A stretch of DNA of 64,000 nucleotides from Exiguobacterium sp. (GCF_020832205.1 NZ_JAFIFD010000037.1:1-64000), one strand, 5' to 3'; positions 41,916-52,046 are shown, counted from the first letter of the stretch. Translations and numbers: made by a program. The notes: generated by a model not told the origin, from the letters alone.

Positions 41916-44630
41916 ATGGAACAGACGAACGTGTTAGACGCTTTCTCATCTCGGACGCAGTTCGAAGTGAACGGTCAGGCGTATGACTATTACCGACTTA
42001 AGAAATTGGAAGAGGATGGAGTGACTGAACTCAGCCGACTCCCGTATTCGATTCGCGTCTTGCTCGAATCGGTGCTCCGCCAACAAGACGGCCGAGGCAT
42101 CACGAAAGAGCACGTCGAGAACTTGGCTAAATGGGGTACAGCCGAGGTGTCGAAAGATATCGACGTCCCGTTCAAACCGGCCCGCGTCGTATTGCAAGAC
42201 TTTACCGGGGTACCGACGGTCGTTGACCTCGCCTCGCTCCGCAAAGCGATGGCCGACCTCGGTGGCGACCCGAACAAGATCAACCCGGAAATCCCGGTCG
42301 ATCTCGTCGTCGACCACTCGGTCCAAGTCGATGCGTACGGCTTTGCCGGCGCGCTCATGAAAAACATGGACATCGAGTTCGAGCGCAACGAAGAGCGTTA
42401 CAAGTTCTTGCGTTGGGCCCAAACGGCGTTCGACAACTATCGTGCCGTACCACCGGCAACAGGGATCGTTCACCAAGTCAACTTGGAGTACTTGGCATCT
42501 GTCGTCCTTGAGAAAAACGATGGCACAGGCAACGTCGCCTACCCGGATTCGCTCGTCGGAACGGATTCACATACGACGATGATCAACGGTCTCGGCGTTC
42601 TCGGATGGGGCGTCGGGGGAATTGAAGCCGAGGCGAGTATGCTCGGTCAACCGTCTTACTTCCCGGTACCTGACGTCGTCGGCGTCAAGATCATCGGAGA
42701 AGTGAACCCGGGCGTCACCGCGACAGACGTCGCGCTCGTCGTCACGGAGATGCTCCGCAACGAGAAAGTCGTCGGCAAGTTCGTCGAGTTCTTCGGACCG
42801 TCGCTCCACACGATGCCTCTTTCTGACCGTGCGACGATTGCCAACATGGCGCCTGAGTACGGTGCGACATGCGGTTTCTTCCCGGTTGATACGGAGACGC
42901 TCAACTACATGCGCACGACAGGCCGCTCTGAAGAGTTGATCGACCTCGTCGAAGCATACTCGAAAGCGAACGATATGTTCTACACGCCAGACCAGGCCGA
43001 CCCGGCGTTCACGAAGACGCTCACGCTCGACTTGTCGAAAGTAGAACCGTCACTCGCAGGACCGAAACGTCCACAAGACCGCATCAACTTGTCTGACTTG
43101 CAGACGGCGTTCGTCGACAGCTTAACGGCACCGGCCGGACATAGCGGCTTCGGTCTCGATCGGACGGAACTCGATAAGACAGTCTCGGTCAAGTACGAAG
43201 ATGGTTCTGTTGACATGAAGACGGGTGACGTTGCCATCGCGGCCATCACGAGCTGCACGAACACGTCTAACCCGTACGTCATGGTAGGAGCGGGTCTCGT
43301 CGCGAAAAAAGCGGTCGAACGTGGTCTCACGGTTCCGAAATACGTGAAGACGTCGCTCGCCCCAGGTTCAAAAGTCGTTACGGACTATTTGGACAAGGCT
43401 GGACTCACACCATACCTCGATCAGCTCGGATTCAACACGGTCGGCTACGGCTGTACGACGTGTATCGGAAACTCTGGTCCGCTCGACCGTGAAGTCGAAG
43501 AGGCGATCACGTCGAACGATCTTCTCGTGTCGTCGGTGCTCTCGGGTAACCGAAACTTCGAAGGACGCGTCCATCCGCTCGTCAAAGCGAACTTCTTGGC
43601 TTCGCCGCCGCTTGTCGTCGCATACGCACTCGCCGGTTCGGTCAACTTTGACATCATGAATGAATCGTTGGGTACGGATAAAGACGGCAACGAAGTCTTC
43701 TTCAAAGACATCTGGCCGTCAAACGATGAGATCAAGATGGTCGTTCAAGACGTCGTCTCTCCGGAAGCGTTCCGTAAAGAGTACGACACGGTATTCACAG
43801 GCAACGAACGTTGGAACGCGCTCGACGTACCAGAAGGCAACTTGTACGACTTCTCGGACGACTCGACGTACATCCAAAACCCGCCGTTCTTCGAAAACCT
43901 CGAGCCAGAGGCAGGCGAAGTTCACCCGCTTAACGGCCTTCGCGTCATCGGGAAGTTTGCTGATTCGGTCACGACCGACCACATCTCACCGGCAGGGGCG
44001 TTCTCGAAAACGACACCGGCTGGACAGTACTTGCAATCGAAAGGTGTTGCACCGCTCGACTTCAACTCGTACGGATCGCGCCGTGGTAACCACGAAGTGA
44101 TGATGCGCGGTACGTTCGCGAACATCCGCATTCGCAACCAAGTCGCACCAGGCACTGAAGGCGGCTTCACGACGTACTGGCCGACTGGCGAAATCATGCC
44201 GATGTACGATGCGGCCATGAAGTATAAAGAAGAAGGCACGGGCCTCATCGTCCTCGCCGGCAATGACTACGGCATGGGTTCATCTCGTGACTGGGCCGCT
44301 AAAGGAACGAACTTGCTTGGAATCCGCGCCGTTATCGCTCAAAGCTTCGAGCGGATCCATCGCTCGAACCTCGTCATGATGGGCGTGCTCCCGCTCCAGT
44401 ACATGGAAGGAGAGTCTGCTGAATCACTCGGTCTCACTGGCGAAGAAGCACTTGATATCCAAGTCGACGAGTCGGTTCGTCCGCGTGACATCTTGAACGT
44501 CAAGGCGACGCATGAGAACGGCACGGTGACGGAGTTCAAAGTCATCGCCCGTTTCGACTCTGAAATCGAGATTGATTACTACCGTCATGGTGGGATCCTC
44601 CAGATGGTCCTTCGTGACAAGCTGAAATAA
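41916..44630 (+). CDS. acnA: Aconitate hydratase
   Basis: 904 residues, AcnA/IRP type. It converts citrate to isocitrate in the TCA cycle and can bind mRNA when its cluster is lost. The [4Fe-4S] cysteines are in S-C-T-N-T-S (about residue 444) and [10 protein letters not shown] (about 511-515); the substrate-binding S-R-D-W-A-A-K-G-T loop is near 793. AAAGGGGG precedes ATG 41916. Upstream lie a CcpC-type operator and a CRE-like site, so citrate and carbon supply probably control it. Ends with a strong terminator. Confidence 0.98.
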   Translation: MEQTNVLDAFSSRTQFEVNGQAYDYYRLKKLEEDGVTELSRLPYSIRVLLESVLRQQDGRGITKEHVENLAKWGTAEVSKDIDVPFKPARVVLQDFTGVPTVVDLASLRKAMADLGGDPNKINPEIPVDLVVDHSVQVDAYGFAGALMKNMDIEFERNEERYKFLRWAQTAFDNYRAVPPATGIVHQVNLEYLASVVLEKNDGTGNVAYPDSLVGTDSHTTMINGLGVLGWGVGGIEAEASMLGQPSYFPVPDVVGVKIIGEVNPGVTATDVALVVTEMLRNEKVVGKFVEFFGPSLHTMPLSDRATIANMAPEYGATCGFFPVDTETLNYMRTTGRSEELIDLVEAYSKANDMFYTPDQADPAFTKTLTLDLSKVEPSLAGPKRPQDRINLSDLQTAFVDSLTAPAGHSGFGLDRTELDKTVSVKYEDGSVDMKTGDVAIAAITSCTNTSNPYVMVGAGLVAKKAVERGLTVPKYVKTSLAPGSKVVTDYLDKAGLTPYLDQLGFNTVGYGCTTCIGNSGPLDREVEEAITSNDLLVSSVLSGNRNFEGRVHPLVKANFLASPPLVVAYALAGSVNFDIMNESLGTDKDGNEVFFKDIWPSNDEIKMVVQDVVSPEAFRKEYDTVFTGNERWNALDVPEGNLYDFSDDSTYIQNPPFFENLEPEAGEVHPLNGLRVIGKFADSVTTDHISPAGAFSKTTPAGQYLQSKGVAPLDFNSYGSRRGNHEVMMRGTFANIRIRNQVAPGTEGGFTTYWPTGEIMPMYDAAMKYKEEGTGLIVLAGNDYGMGSSRDWAAKGTNLLGIRAVIAQSFERIHRSNLVMMGVLPLQYMEGESAESLGLTGEEALDIQVDESVRPRDILNVKATHENGTVTEFKVIARFDSEIEIDYYRHGGILQMVLRDKLK

Positions 44631-44638
44631 ACAGGTTG

Positions 44639-44669
44639 ACCTTCCTTTGGAAAAAGGAAGGTTTTTTTT
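44639..44669 (+). terminator. Rho-independent terminator after acnA
   Basis: Stem ACCTTCCTTT/AAAGGAAGGT with GGAA loop and T8. Confidence 0.93.
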
Positions 44670-44737
44670 GTGAATGTGCGAATATAAGGTGAGAGGGAAG
44701 GCTTTATCGGGAACAGGATGGGGAGAGGGGGGAGTGT

Positions 44738-45226
44738 ATGGAAAAACAGACGAAGTCAGGGAAGAACTGGTGGCAGCGACTGACGCAAAAGGAAGAAGTC
44801 GTCGAGGAAATAGTCGACATCACATTGCCTGAGCTCAGACAGGCGATCCATGAATACGAACAGACGTTACCGAAAGGGGTCAATCGGACGGTGTTGCTCG
44901 ATGACGCGCAAGAAATCGACCTTTCCCGGTTGAAACGCCATTTGCCCGGGAAACCGAGGCAACGCTTCTTCATGTCGAAGGAGACGTTTTATATCGTCCC
45001 GGAAGAAGACCGGGACGTCATCTACGAGATGGACCAAGTCCAGCGGGCGCTTGATCTTTTTATGGAACAAGAGCAGAAATTACCGCTTCGGAAATTTCAA
45101 CAGACGATGCAACTCGACTTGACCCGGTTACGGGAAGGAGGCTATTTAAAAACGCTTCCGAAACGGCCGTATTACGTGGTCGACGAGACGTTCATCGTCT
45201 CGTTAGAACCGAAACCGCCTGAGTGA
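44738..45226 (+). CDS. Protein of unknown function with internal duplication
   Basis: 162 residues, cytosolic by composition, not recognised. It appears to be two copies of a 50-60-residue unit: each has a helix (L-P-E-L-R-Q-A-I-H-E-Y / M-D-Q-V-Q-R-A-L-D-L-F), then L-P, then a L-D/I-D-L-(S/T)-R-L segment, L-P-(G)-K/R-P, and a closing F-Y-I-V-P-E-E / F-I-V-S-L-E-P strand. AGGGGGGAG precedes the ATG. It sits between acnA and a BCCT transporter as a single gene with its own terminator. Confidence 0.65.
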   Translation: MEKQTKSGKNWWQRLTQKEEVVEEIVDITLPELRQAIHEYEQTLPKGVNRTVLLDDAQEIDLSRLKRHLPGKPRQRFFMSKETFYIVPEEDRDVIYEMDQVQRALDLFMEQEQKLPLRKFQQTMQLDLTRLREGGYLKTLPKRPYYVVDETFIVSLEPKPPE

Positions 45227-45250
45227 CGCACATGTGACGTCACTCTTTTT
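45221..45250 (+). terminator. Terminator after the duplicated-unit gene
   Basis: Stem GAGTGACG/CGTCACTC overlapping the stop codon, then T5. Confidence 0.75.
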
Positions 45251-45286
45251 GGTTCACCTACAGGACATACCGTCGGGTTGAGAAGT

Positions 45287-45313
45287 GTTTACGATGTATG
45301 TTACGGTGGGAAA
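45287..45313 (+). promoter_or_regulatory. Possible sigma-B-type promoter of the BCCT transporter
   Basis: GTTTAC, 15-base spacer, GGGAAA, close to GTTTAA-N12-15-GGGWAW. No sigma-A pair is obvious here. Stress control of osmolyte uptake would fit, but the match is loose. Confidence 0.3.
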
Positions 45314-45353
45314 CGTATATGAAAATAAGAAAATTGAATAGGAGTGACAACAC

Positions 45354-46919
45354 ATGAAAAGGAAAAGCCAAGTGACGACCGTTTTTACCGTTTCTGCCAT
45401 CATCACGGTCTTGTTCACCATTTGGGGGATTTTCCCTGAACGCCTTCTTGGCAATGCTAGCCTGTTGAACGTGACGACGAAACTTCAAGGTTGGCTCTCA
45501 AACGGGTTGGGCTGGTTTTATTTATTGAGTGCGACCGCCATTTTGCTCGTCGCCATCTTTTTGATCTTCTCGCGATTCGGATCGATTCGTCTCGGGAAAG
45601 ATACGGACCGACCAGACTTCAGTTATATGACGTGGTTCGCGATGCTGTTCAGCGCAGGGATGGGGATCGGTCTCATCTTCTGGGGAGCAGCCGAACCGCT
45701 CCTTCACTTCCATAGCCCGCCATTCGAATCACCGACGCCTGAAGGGGATGCCCGGACGGCGATGCGATATGCCTTCTTCCATTGGGGCTTCCACCCATGG
45801 GCAATCTATGCGATGATCGCACTCGCGATCGCCTACTCGACGTTCCGGAAAGGACGACCGGCAACGATCGGCGAGACGATCGGTTCGCTCGTCAACGATC
45901 GCTATGAGCGACCGGTCAAACAGACGGTCGACATCCTCGCCGTCATCGCGACAGCGTTCGGGGTGGCGACATCGCTCGGATTCGGGGCGCAACAGATTGC
46001 CGGAGGGATTCATTATTTGATTCCGAGTGTGCCGAACGCGTTCTCGACCCAGCTCATCATCATCGCCGTCGTGACGGTGCTCTACATGATCAGCGCCTCG
46101 ACCGGGCTCGAGAAAGGGATTCGCATCTTGAGCAACACGAACATCTTCCTTGCCATCGTCTTACTCGTGGCGACACTCATCGCCGGGCCGAGCGCGTTCA
46201 TTCTCGACTTGTTCACCCAGACGATCGGGACGTACTTGCAACAGTTGCCGTCGATGAGTTTCCGCACGGCTGCTCTCGAACCGGTCGAACGGGAGTGGAT
46301 CAACGGCTGGACGATTTTCTATTGGGCGTGGTGGATCTCGTGGTCGCCGTTCGTCGGGACGTTCATCGCCCGTGTCTCAAAAGGGCGGACGATTCGCGAG
46401 TTCATCATCGGGATCTTACTCGTCCCGACATCATTCGGATTACTTTGGTTCTCGGTGTTCGGCGGCTCAGCCATCTGGGCGGACTTGTTCGGTGGGGCTA
46501 GCTTGATCGATGCCGTCAATGACATCGGGACAGAAGTCGGGCTCTTCGTCTTGTTCGAGACGTTCGGTGGATTCGGGACGGTGCTCAGCATCATCGCGAT
46601 TTTCTTGATTACCACGTTCTTCATCACGTCGGCCGATTCGGCGACGTACGTCCTCGGGATGCTCACGACGAACGGAAAGCTGATTCCTCCTATGCGCATC
46701 AAGATGACATGGGGCTTCATCCAATCGTCGATCGCCGCTGTACTTTTGTATGCCGGTGGGCTGAGCGCCTTGCAGGCGGTTGCGATCCTCGTGGCGTTCC
46801 CGTTCATATTCGTTCTGCTGTTCATGATCATCGCCTTGTTCAAAGACTTGTCCGATGAGCCGGATGAACGAGACAAATGGATTGAAACGTATAAACGCGA
46901 AGAAGATAAACTCGGATAA
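45354..46919 (+). CDS. BCCT family transporter (OpuD-type, glycine betaine/choline)
   Basis: 521 residues with 12 hydrophobic spans. Sodium- or proton-coupled uptake of betaine-type osmoprotectants. Family signatures: G-M-G-I-G-L-I-F-W-G-A-A-E-P (about 102) and the long F-Y-W-A-W-W-I-S-W-S-P-F-V-G-T-F-I-A-R segment with its tryptophan box (about 323-345). AATAGGAGTG precedes the ATG. Stands alone. Exact substrate cannot be read from sequence. Confidence 0.93.
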   Translation: MKRKSQVTTVFTVSAIITVLFTIWGIFPERLLGNASLLNVTTKLQGWLSNGLGWFYLLSATAILLVAIFLIFSRFGSIRLGKDTDRPDFSYMTWFAMLFSAGMGIGLIFWGAAEPLLHFHSPPFESPTPEGDARTAMRYAFFHWGFHPWAIYAMIALAIAYSTFRKGRPATIGETIGSLVNDRYERPVKQTVDILAVIATAFGVATSLGFGAQQIAGGIHYLIPSVPNAFSTQLIIIAVVTVLYMISASTGLEKGIRILSNTNIFLAIVLLVATLIAGPSAFILDLFTQTIGTYLQQLPSMSFRTAALEPVEREWINGWTIFYWAWWISWSPFVGTFIARVSKGRTIREFIIGILLVPTSFGLLWFSVFGGSAIWADLFGGASLIDAVNDIGTEVGLFVLFETFGGFGTVLSIIAIFLITTFFITSADSATYVLGMLTTNGKLIPPMRIKMTWGFIQSSIAAVLLYAGGLSALQAVAILVAFPFIFVLLFMIIALFKDLSDEPDERDKWIETYKREEDKLG

Positions 46920-46923
46920 CTAC

Positions 46924-46949
46924 AAGGGTCTCGTTTGAGACCCTTTTTT
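46924..46949 (+). terminator. Rho-independent terminator after the BCCT gene
   Basis: Stem AAGGGTCTC/GAGACCCTT with GTTT loop and T6. Confidence 0.92.
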
Positions 46950-47020
46950 GGTCGTAAATATTTTGCATGACCCTCTCGCTAGTGTAGGATAGTAAGTGAA
47001 GCATAGTGGGAGGGCATGAC

Positions 47021-47704
47021 ATGAAACAACAAATGAAAAAGCGTCTGAGTTGGGTGATCGCTGCCGGGATTTTGATCGTCGGCGCCTTACTCGTCTATAA
47101 TTTCTATACGCTCATGAACTTATCGGACGAAGATGGCCGCGAGAATCGGTCAGAACCGTTCTATACGTCCGTCGTCATCGGTTACGAAGAGAAGAAGTTG
47201 CCGCCAGAAGGTGACACGCTCGAAGTGCGCAACTACCTCGTCACGTACGACGAGAACGGTCATTTCGTCTCCGAGGTCGTCTCGGGACCGAACGCCGGGG
47301 CGAAAGCCGAATGGGACGGCACGGTGTACCGGGAGTTGAACCCGGACGGCGAAGAGTCGATTCGTCAGGAAACGACGTCGGGTGCGGTCGCTCCTCATCC
47401 GTTCTTGTCACGAGCGACGAACGAACAGATTCGCAAATGGCTCGATGACGGGACGCTCGGCACGAGCGAAGGAGATGTCGACATCATTGGCCGGACGGCC
47501 CAGGCGTTCGTCAAGTCGGAGACGGCCGAGACGGTCCCAGCCGACTGGGTGGAAAAACATCCATCCATTTTCAGTGAGGACGGGAACGAAGAAGCCGTCA
47601 CCTATTATGTGGACGCGAACGAGCGAATCTTACTCGCCGCGGAGTCACGGAATAATGGGAAGTTATTTCATTCGATTCGCATGACATCTTTTGAATCACG
47701 ATAA
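47021..47704 (+). CDS. Membrane-anchored protein of unknown function
   Basis: 227 residues. One N-terminal transmembrane helix (about residues 9-29, W-V-I-A-A-G-I-L-I-V-G-A-L-L-V-Y), then an acidic extracytoplasmic domain with alternating strands (for example N-Y-L-V-T-Y-D-E-N-G-H-F-V-S-E-V-V). No family recognised. ATG 47021 was chosen because GGGAGGG (47008-47014) is correctly spaced; the GTG at 47006 is within it. It lies 57 bases before the double-AAA ATPase and may be co-transcribed with it. Confidence 0.65.
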   Translation: MKQQMKKRLSWVIAAGILIVGALLVYNFYTLMNLSDEDGRENRSEPFYTSVVIGYEEKKLPPEGDTLEVRNYLVTYDENGHFVSEVVSGPNAGAKAEWDGTVYRELNPDGEESIRQETTSGAVAPHPFLSRATNEQIRKWLDDGTLGTSEGDVDIIGRTAQAFVKSETAETVPADWVEKHPSIFSEDGNEEAVTYYVDANERILLAAESRNNGKLFHSIRMTSFESR

Positions 47705-47761
47705 ATCGGCGAGGAGCAGACTGAAACGTCGGCTCCTTTGTCGTCTGAAAGGGAGAACGAG

Positions 47762-50023
47762 ATGAAACAAATCAACTTGGATCAGGTACAGGCCGACCTC
47801 ACACGGTGGGAAACCGGCGAGACGGTCGACGAGGCCGCTCTGTTATCATATGCACATTGGTCGAGAGCGACCGGACAACGAGATGAATTGATTCGCACGT
47901 TGACGTTGCTTGCGACACGACGATTCCGACAAACGGAGACGGTCGATCCGCTTCTCAGCCGTTGGGTGAAAGAACTAGAGACGATGAACGCTCTTCCGCC
48001 CGAACTCCGTGTCAGCCAACTGAACGAAAGGCTGCGCCGATTCCGACAGTCTCTGCGCGTCGAGTGGCCGACACTGCGCGAAGCGGACTATGCGTCGATG
48101 AAAGTGCAGATATTGACCGAGTACGAAGCGAAGACGTCAGCATTGTTGGATCAACTCGATCAGCTGCACGACGAGATTGAGCGAGCGAAATCGGACTTAC
48201 GCGACTCAGAGTTCAAAGACCAACTCGAGCGTTTGTTCGACGTCGTCATCGAGGCGATGCAAGAAGTCGCCGCGCTCGAGGACGACACGGCTTCCTTGCT
48301 TGGCTCGATGCAAGGCAACTATTTCAGCCGTGAAGCGTTCGGTCGCTTCGGCGAACGCGTCATTCTCGTCAAAGCCAAGCTTGATGCGATCAGTGAGCTT
48401 TTACCTGAGCCGAAGCGGGAGACACGCTCGAGCGGCATCGAAAAGCTTGAGACGATGATTGGCTTGACCGACGTAAAAGCTCGCGTCAAAGCATGGTATC
48501 GTTTTTTATTGTTCCAGCGCGAACGAGAAAAAGCGGGCTTTTCTTCGAAGCACCAGCCGTCGCTTCATCTTGTCTTTACCGGTAATCCAGGGACCGGGAA
48601 GACGACACTCGCCAGACTGATGGCCGAGATTTACTTTGAGCTCGGGCTGCTCAGCCGGCCGGACGTCATCGAAGCGGACCGTTCGAGTCTTGTCGGGGCG
48701 TTCGTCGGGCAAACCGAGGAGCAAGTGATGAATAAAGTGAAAGAGGCTGAAGGGGGTGTCTTGTTTATTGACGAGGCCTACGCCCTCAAGCGCCAAGACG
48801 CCAGTGGCAGTGATTACGGACAGGCGGCGATCGATACGCTCGTCGCCGCGATGACGAGCGGGGAGTATGCAGGGAAGTTCGTCGTCATCCTAGCCGGTTA
48901 TCCGGAAGAGATGCGCCACTTCTTGTTGGCCAATCCGGGGCTTCGCTCGCGCTTCCCAGAGTCGAACCATTACGAACTCCCGAACTATTCCGATGACGAG
49001 CTCGTCGCCATCGGAGAGAAAGTTGCCGAGGAGAACAACTATGTCCTCACGCTCGAAGCGAAACGCGCACTTCTCGCCCGGATTGACCGGGAACGAGTCG
49101 ATGCGACGTTCGGGAACGCCAGGACCGTGCATAATATCTTGCTTGATGCCATGTTCCATAAAGGCTCACGGTTCGGGGCCGAGGCGCCGCTTGATGAGAT
49201 GGCACTGTTGACGGAACTTGATTTCGAAGACACGTCGAAAGTCGAGGAGGCGGTCCTGTCGCTTGACGACCTCGTCGGGATGGACGAAGCGAAACGTCAG
49301 CTCGCAGAAATCGAGGCGCTCATCACGATTCAGAAACGACGGCGTGAACTCGGGCTCAAGACGGCCCCGGTGCAACTGCATGCGTCGCTCGTCGGCAACA
49401 GCGGGACCGGAAAGACGACTTTCGCGCATCTGTATGCTCAGCTCTTGAAACGGGCCGGTTACTTAAAGCGCGGTCATTTGAAAGTCGTCAGCCGGGCCGA
49501 CTTGGTGAGCGGCTACGTCGGTCAGACGGCGCAAAAGACGAAAGCGGCGATCCGGGACGCTCTCGGCGGTGTGCTCCTGATCGATGAGGCATACAGTTTG
49601 AGCGGAGGACCGAACGATTATGGAAAAGAAGCGATCGATACGCTCGTCGATGAGATGCCGAAACATGGGGAGAACCTCGTCGTCATTTTAGCGGGGTACG
49701 ATGCACCGATGCGCCGGCTTATCGATTCGAACCCGGGTTTGAGCAGTCGCATCAAGCGTAAGATTCATTTCGAGGACTATTCCATCGAGCAACTCGTGCA
49801 GATCGCGAAAAACTATGCACAAAAGTTCGGTTACACGTTTGAGCAGGACGTCGAGGACGCCTTGTATGAACGATTGACGGACATGGAGCGTCCGAACGCC
49901 CGGACGGCGTTGTCGTTGATCGATGAGGCGATCGCGAGACAGTCGTACCGGCTCGTCGCCGAGAGCGGGGCTGAAAGCGAACTAAATGAGTTATTAGCAG
50001 TAGATATTAATACCAAGTTATAA
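47762..50023 (+). CDS. Double-AAA ATPase, SpoVK/CbxX family
   Basis: 753 residues. N-terminal helical domain (1-225) with no recognised family, then two CbxX/CfqX-type AAA+ modules. Module 1: Walker A G-N-P-G-T-G-K-T-T (about 274), Walker B G-V-L-F-I-D-E-A-Y-A-L. Module 2: Walker A G-N-S-G-T-G-K-T-T (about 544), Walker B G-V-L-L-I-D-E-A-Y-S-L. Both have the S-R-F/S-R-I arginine region. B. subtilis SpoVK has a single module of about 320 residues; two-module relatives include EccA- and CbbX-like remodelling ATPases. Target protein unknown. AAGGGAGAA precedes ATG 47762. Confidence 0.88.
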   Translation: MKQINLDQVQADLTRWETGETVDEAALLSYAHWSRATGQRDELIRTLTLLATRRFRQTETVDPLLSRWVKELETMNALPPELRVSQLNERLRRFRQSLRVEWPTLREADYASMKVQILTEYEAKTSALLDQLDQLHDEIERAKSDLRDSEFKDQLERLFDVVIEAMQEVAALEDDTASLLGSMQGNYFSREAFGRFGERVILVKAKLDAISELLPEPKRETRSSGIEKLETMIGLTDVKARVKAWYRFLLFQREREKAGFSSKHQPSLHLVFTGNPGTGKTTLARLMAEIYFELGLLSRPDVIEADRSSLVGAFVGQTEEQVMNKVKEAEGGVLFIDEAYALKRQDASGSDYGQAAIDTLVAAMTSGEYAGKFVVILAGYPEEMRHFLLANPGLRSRFPESNHYELPNYSDDELVAIGEKVAEENNYVLTLEAKRALLARIDRERVDATFGNARTVHNILLDAMFHKGSRFGAEAPLDEMALLTELDFEDTSKVEEAVLSLDDLVGMDEAKRQLAEIEALITIQKRRRELGLKTAPVQLHASLVGNSGTGKTTFAHLYAQLLKRAGYLKRGHLKVVSRADLVSGYVGQTAQKTKAAIRDALGGVLLIDEAYSLSGGPNDYGKEAIDTLVDEMPKHGENLVVILAGYDAPMRRLIDSNPGLSSRIKRKIHFEDYSIEQLVQIAKNYAQKFGYTFEQDVEDALYERLTDMERPNARTALSLIDEAIARQSYRLVAESGAESELNELLAVDINTKL

Positions 50024-50053
50024 TACAATGAAGTGGAAAGTGAGGACGATGTG

Positions 50054-50473
50054 ATGCACACGATACAAATTCCGGTCCGCTATCAAGAGACTGACATGAT
50101 GGGGATCGTCTACCATGCGAACTATTTGGTCTATTTAGAAATCGCGAGAACCGAGTTGCTGCGGCAACTTGGCGTCGAATATAAAGACATGGAAGAGGCC
50201 GGGTTCGTGTCACCAGTCACGAACGTGTCCGTCGATTACAAAAAAAGCGTGACTTACGGCGACACGGTTCACGTCCGTGTCTGGGTAGACAGTTACTCGA
50301 AAATCCGGACCGTTTATGGGTACGAGTTGACAGACCAGTCCGGCAACCTCGTCGGTACGGCGAAGACGACGCACGTCGTCGTGAAACAAGGCGATTTCAA
50401 ACCGATTCGTCTCGATCGTGAGTTTCCCGAGTGGCACGCGATGTATATGCGGGTCATGAGTCCCGTCTCATAA
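50054..50473 (+). CDS. yneP: 4HBT acyl-CoA thioesterase (YneP-like)
   Basis: 139 residues, hot-dog fold. The catalytic region Y-Q-E-T-D-M-M-G-I-V-Y-H-A-N-Y is near residues 10-24, the classical 4-hydroxybenzoyl-CoA thioesterase motif with the essential Asp. It hydrolyses acyl-CoA thioesters of unknown identity. ATG 50054 fits the GTGAGGA site best. It begins 30 bases after the AAA ATPase gene. B. subtilis yneP also lies between citB and plsY. Confidence 0.92.
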   Translation: MHTIQIPVRYQETDMMGIVYHANYLVYLEIARTELLRQLGVEYKDMEEAGFVSPVTNVSVDYKKSVTYGDTVHVRVWVDSYSKIRTVYGYELTDQSGNLVGTAKTTHVVVKQGDFKPIRLDREFPEWHAMYMRVMSPVS

Positions 50474-50487
50474 CAGTGGTTCTTTTG

Positions 50488-50525
50488 TACCGTCAGTATG
50501 GTATCATATCTTGACGGTATTTTTT
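50488..50525 (+). terminator. Terminator after yneP
   Basis: Stem TACCGTCA/TGACGGTA with a 16-base loop and T6 tail. Confidence 0.75.
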
Positions 50526-50548
50526 GTATATAGAAAGGGGAAGATCGC

Positions 50549-51406
50549 ATGCGAAAACCATCGTTCCTGATGGTGTGCTGCGCCTTGACGCTCACGCTAG
50601 TGGGCTGTAACACAAGCGAACAACCCGAGACGGAACAACCGGTCGACGAACCGACCGTCTCTGAACAAGAGCCAACTACCCCTCCGGAAGAGTCACCGAC
50701 GGAGTCAACTGAAGAAGAGCAAGTGAACGAAGAACCAGCAGAAGAACCACCCGTAGAAACACCTGAAGAAGAAGCACCTCCAATCGAACTTGTGCCGACC
50801 GAGCCGATCGAACGTGACGGGCAAGCCAACTTGGCGCTCGATACGCTCGTCCTCGTCAATAAACAGATCGCGTTGCCGAGTACTTATAAACCGGGAGATC
50901 TCGTGACGCCGAACATCGATTTTGTCGACTCGGCCACGGGGGATAGACGGATGTTACGTCAAGAAGCGGCGACAGCCGTCGAGGCGCTCATGAAAGATGC
51001 GAAAGCAGCTGGCATCGACTTGAAAGGGACGAGCGCGTTCCGCTCGTATGAGTATCAAGTGCAACTGTTCAACTCTTATGTTGCCCGTGACGGCAAAGAG
51101 CAGGCGATGAAGTATTCGGCGCCTCCTGGCCATTCGGAGCACCAGACCGGGCTCGCGATCGACATCTCGAGCGCTTCGGTCGGTTATCAGCTGACGCAAG
51201 GGCTCGAGCAGACGAAAGAAGGAAAGTGGCTTGCAGACAATGCCCACACGTACGGATTCATCGTCCGATACCAACGGGCGTATGAAGCGGAGACCGGCTA
51301 CATGTATGAGCCGTGGCATTTACGTTATATCGGGGTCGAACATGCGACGAACGTGCGTGAGATGAACGTGCCGTTCGAGCAGTACCTCGAGCAATTAATG
51401 GATTAA
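50549..51406 (+). CDS. D-alanyl-D-alanine carboxypeptidase, VanY type, lipoprotein
   Basis: 285 residues. Lipoprotein signal peptide with lipobox L-V-G-C at residue 20, then a 65-residue Glu/Pro/Thr-rich spacer and a VanY-type zinc peptidase domain. Zinc ligand motifs are visible: S-E-H-Q-T-G-L-A-I-D-I-S (about residues 196-207) and E-P-W-H-L-R-Y-I-G (about 253). It trims the terminal D-Ala from peptidoglycan stem peptides outside the cell. GAAAGGGGAAG precedes the ATG; 11 bases separate it from plsY. Confidence 0.93.
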   Translation: MRKPSFLMVCCALTLTLVGCNTSEQPETEQPVDEPTVSEQEPTTPPEESPTESTEEEQVNEEPAEEPPVETPEEEAPPIELVPTEPIERDGQANLALDTLVLVNKQIALPSTYKPGDLVTPNIDFVDSATGDRRMLRQEAATAVEALMKDAKAAGIDLKGTSAFRSYEYQVQLFNSYVARDGKEQAMKYSAPPGHSEHQTGLAIDISSASVGYQLTQGLEQTKEGKWLADNAHTYGFIVRYQRAYEAETGYMYEPWHLRYIGVEHATNVREMNVPFEQYLEQLMD

Positions 51407-51417
51407 GGGGAATTGCG

Positions 51418-52032
51418 ATGCCTTATTTGACAGAGATTTTGATTGTATTGATCAGTTACCTACTCGGTTCGATCCCGTTCGCCCTCCTCATCGGGAAAGT
51501 CGGCTATCGTGTCGACGTGCGAGAACATGGGAGCGGGAATTTAGGGACGACGAACACGTTCCGCGTGCTCGGCAAGAAAGCCGGGACACTCGTCTTGCTT
51601 GGTGATATGGGCAAGGGGCTTGTGGCTGCCTTGTTACCGCTCATGTTCGGGAGCGAGATGAGCCTGTTACTAGCCGGTATCCCGGCCATCATCGGTCACT
51701 CGTATCCGATTTTTGCGAAGTTCAAAGGCGGAAAGTCCGTAGCGACGAGTGCCGGCGTCTTGTTGGCGGCATTCCCATGGTTTTTCGTCGTCGTTGTCGG
51801 GACGTTCGTCGTCACCCTCTTCATCTCGAAGATGGTCTCGCTCTCATCGATGGCCGCAGCTGCCGTCGGTCTCGTGACCGTCGTCGTTTACGGTGTTTTG
51901 GCGCGAGACTGGTTGCCGCTTATCGTGATCGTCCCGCTCGCTTTGTTCATCATCATCAAACACCGGACAAACTGGCAGCGCATCCGTTCAGGAACGGAGC
52001 CGAAAGTGCCGCTGTTCCAAAAACGAAAATAA
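51418..52032 (+). CDS. plsY: Acyl-phosphate glycerol-3-phosphate acyltransferase PlsY
   Basis: 204 residues, five hydrophobic spans. It acylates glycerol 3-phosphate from acyl-phosphate, the first step of phospholipid synthesis. Conserved loops: G-S-I-P-F-A-L-L-I-G-K, the H-G-S-G-N-L-G-T-T-N glycine-rich motif (about 38-47), and the second G-H-S-Y-P-I-F-A-K-F-K-G-G-K loop (about 96). Same place as B. subtilis yneS. The topoisomerase IV genes that follow there are not present here. Confidence 0.96.
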   Translation: MPYLTEILIVLISYLLGSIPFALLIGKVGYRVDVREHGSGNLGTTNTFRVLGKKAGTLVLLGDMGKGLVAALLPLMFGSEMSLLLAGIPAIIGHSYPIFAKFKGGKSVATSAGVLLAAFPWFFVVVVGTFVVTLFISKMVSLSSMAAAAVGLVTVVVYGVLARDWLPLIVIVPLALFIIIKHRTNWQRIRSGTEPKVPLFQKRK

Positions 52033-52046
52033 TGGTTCGATGGACT

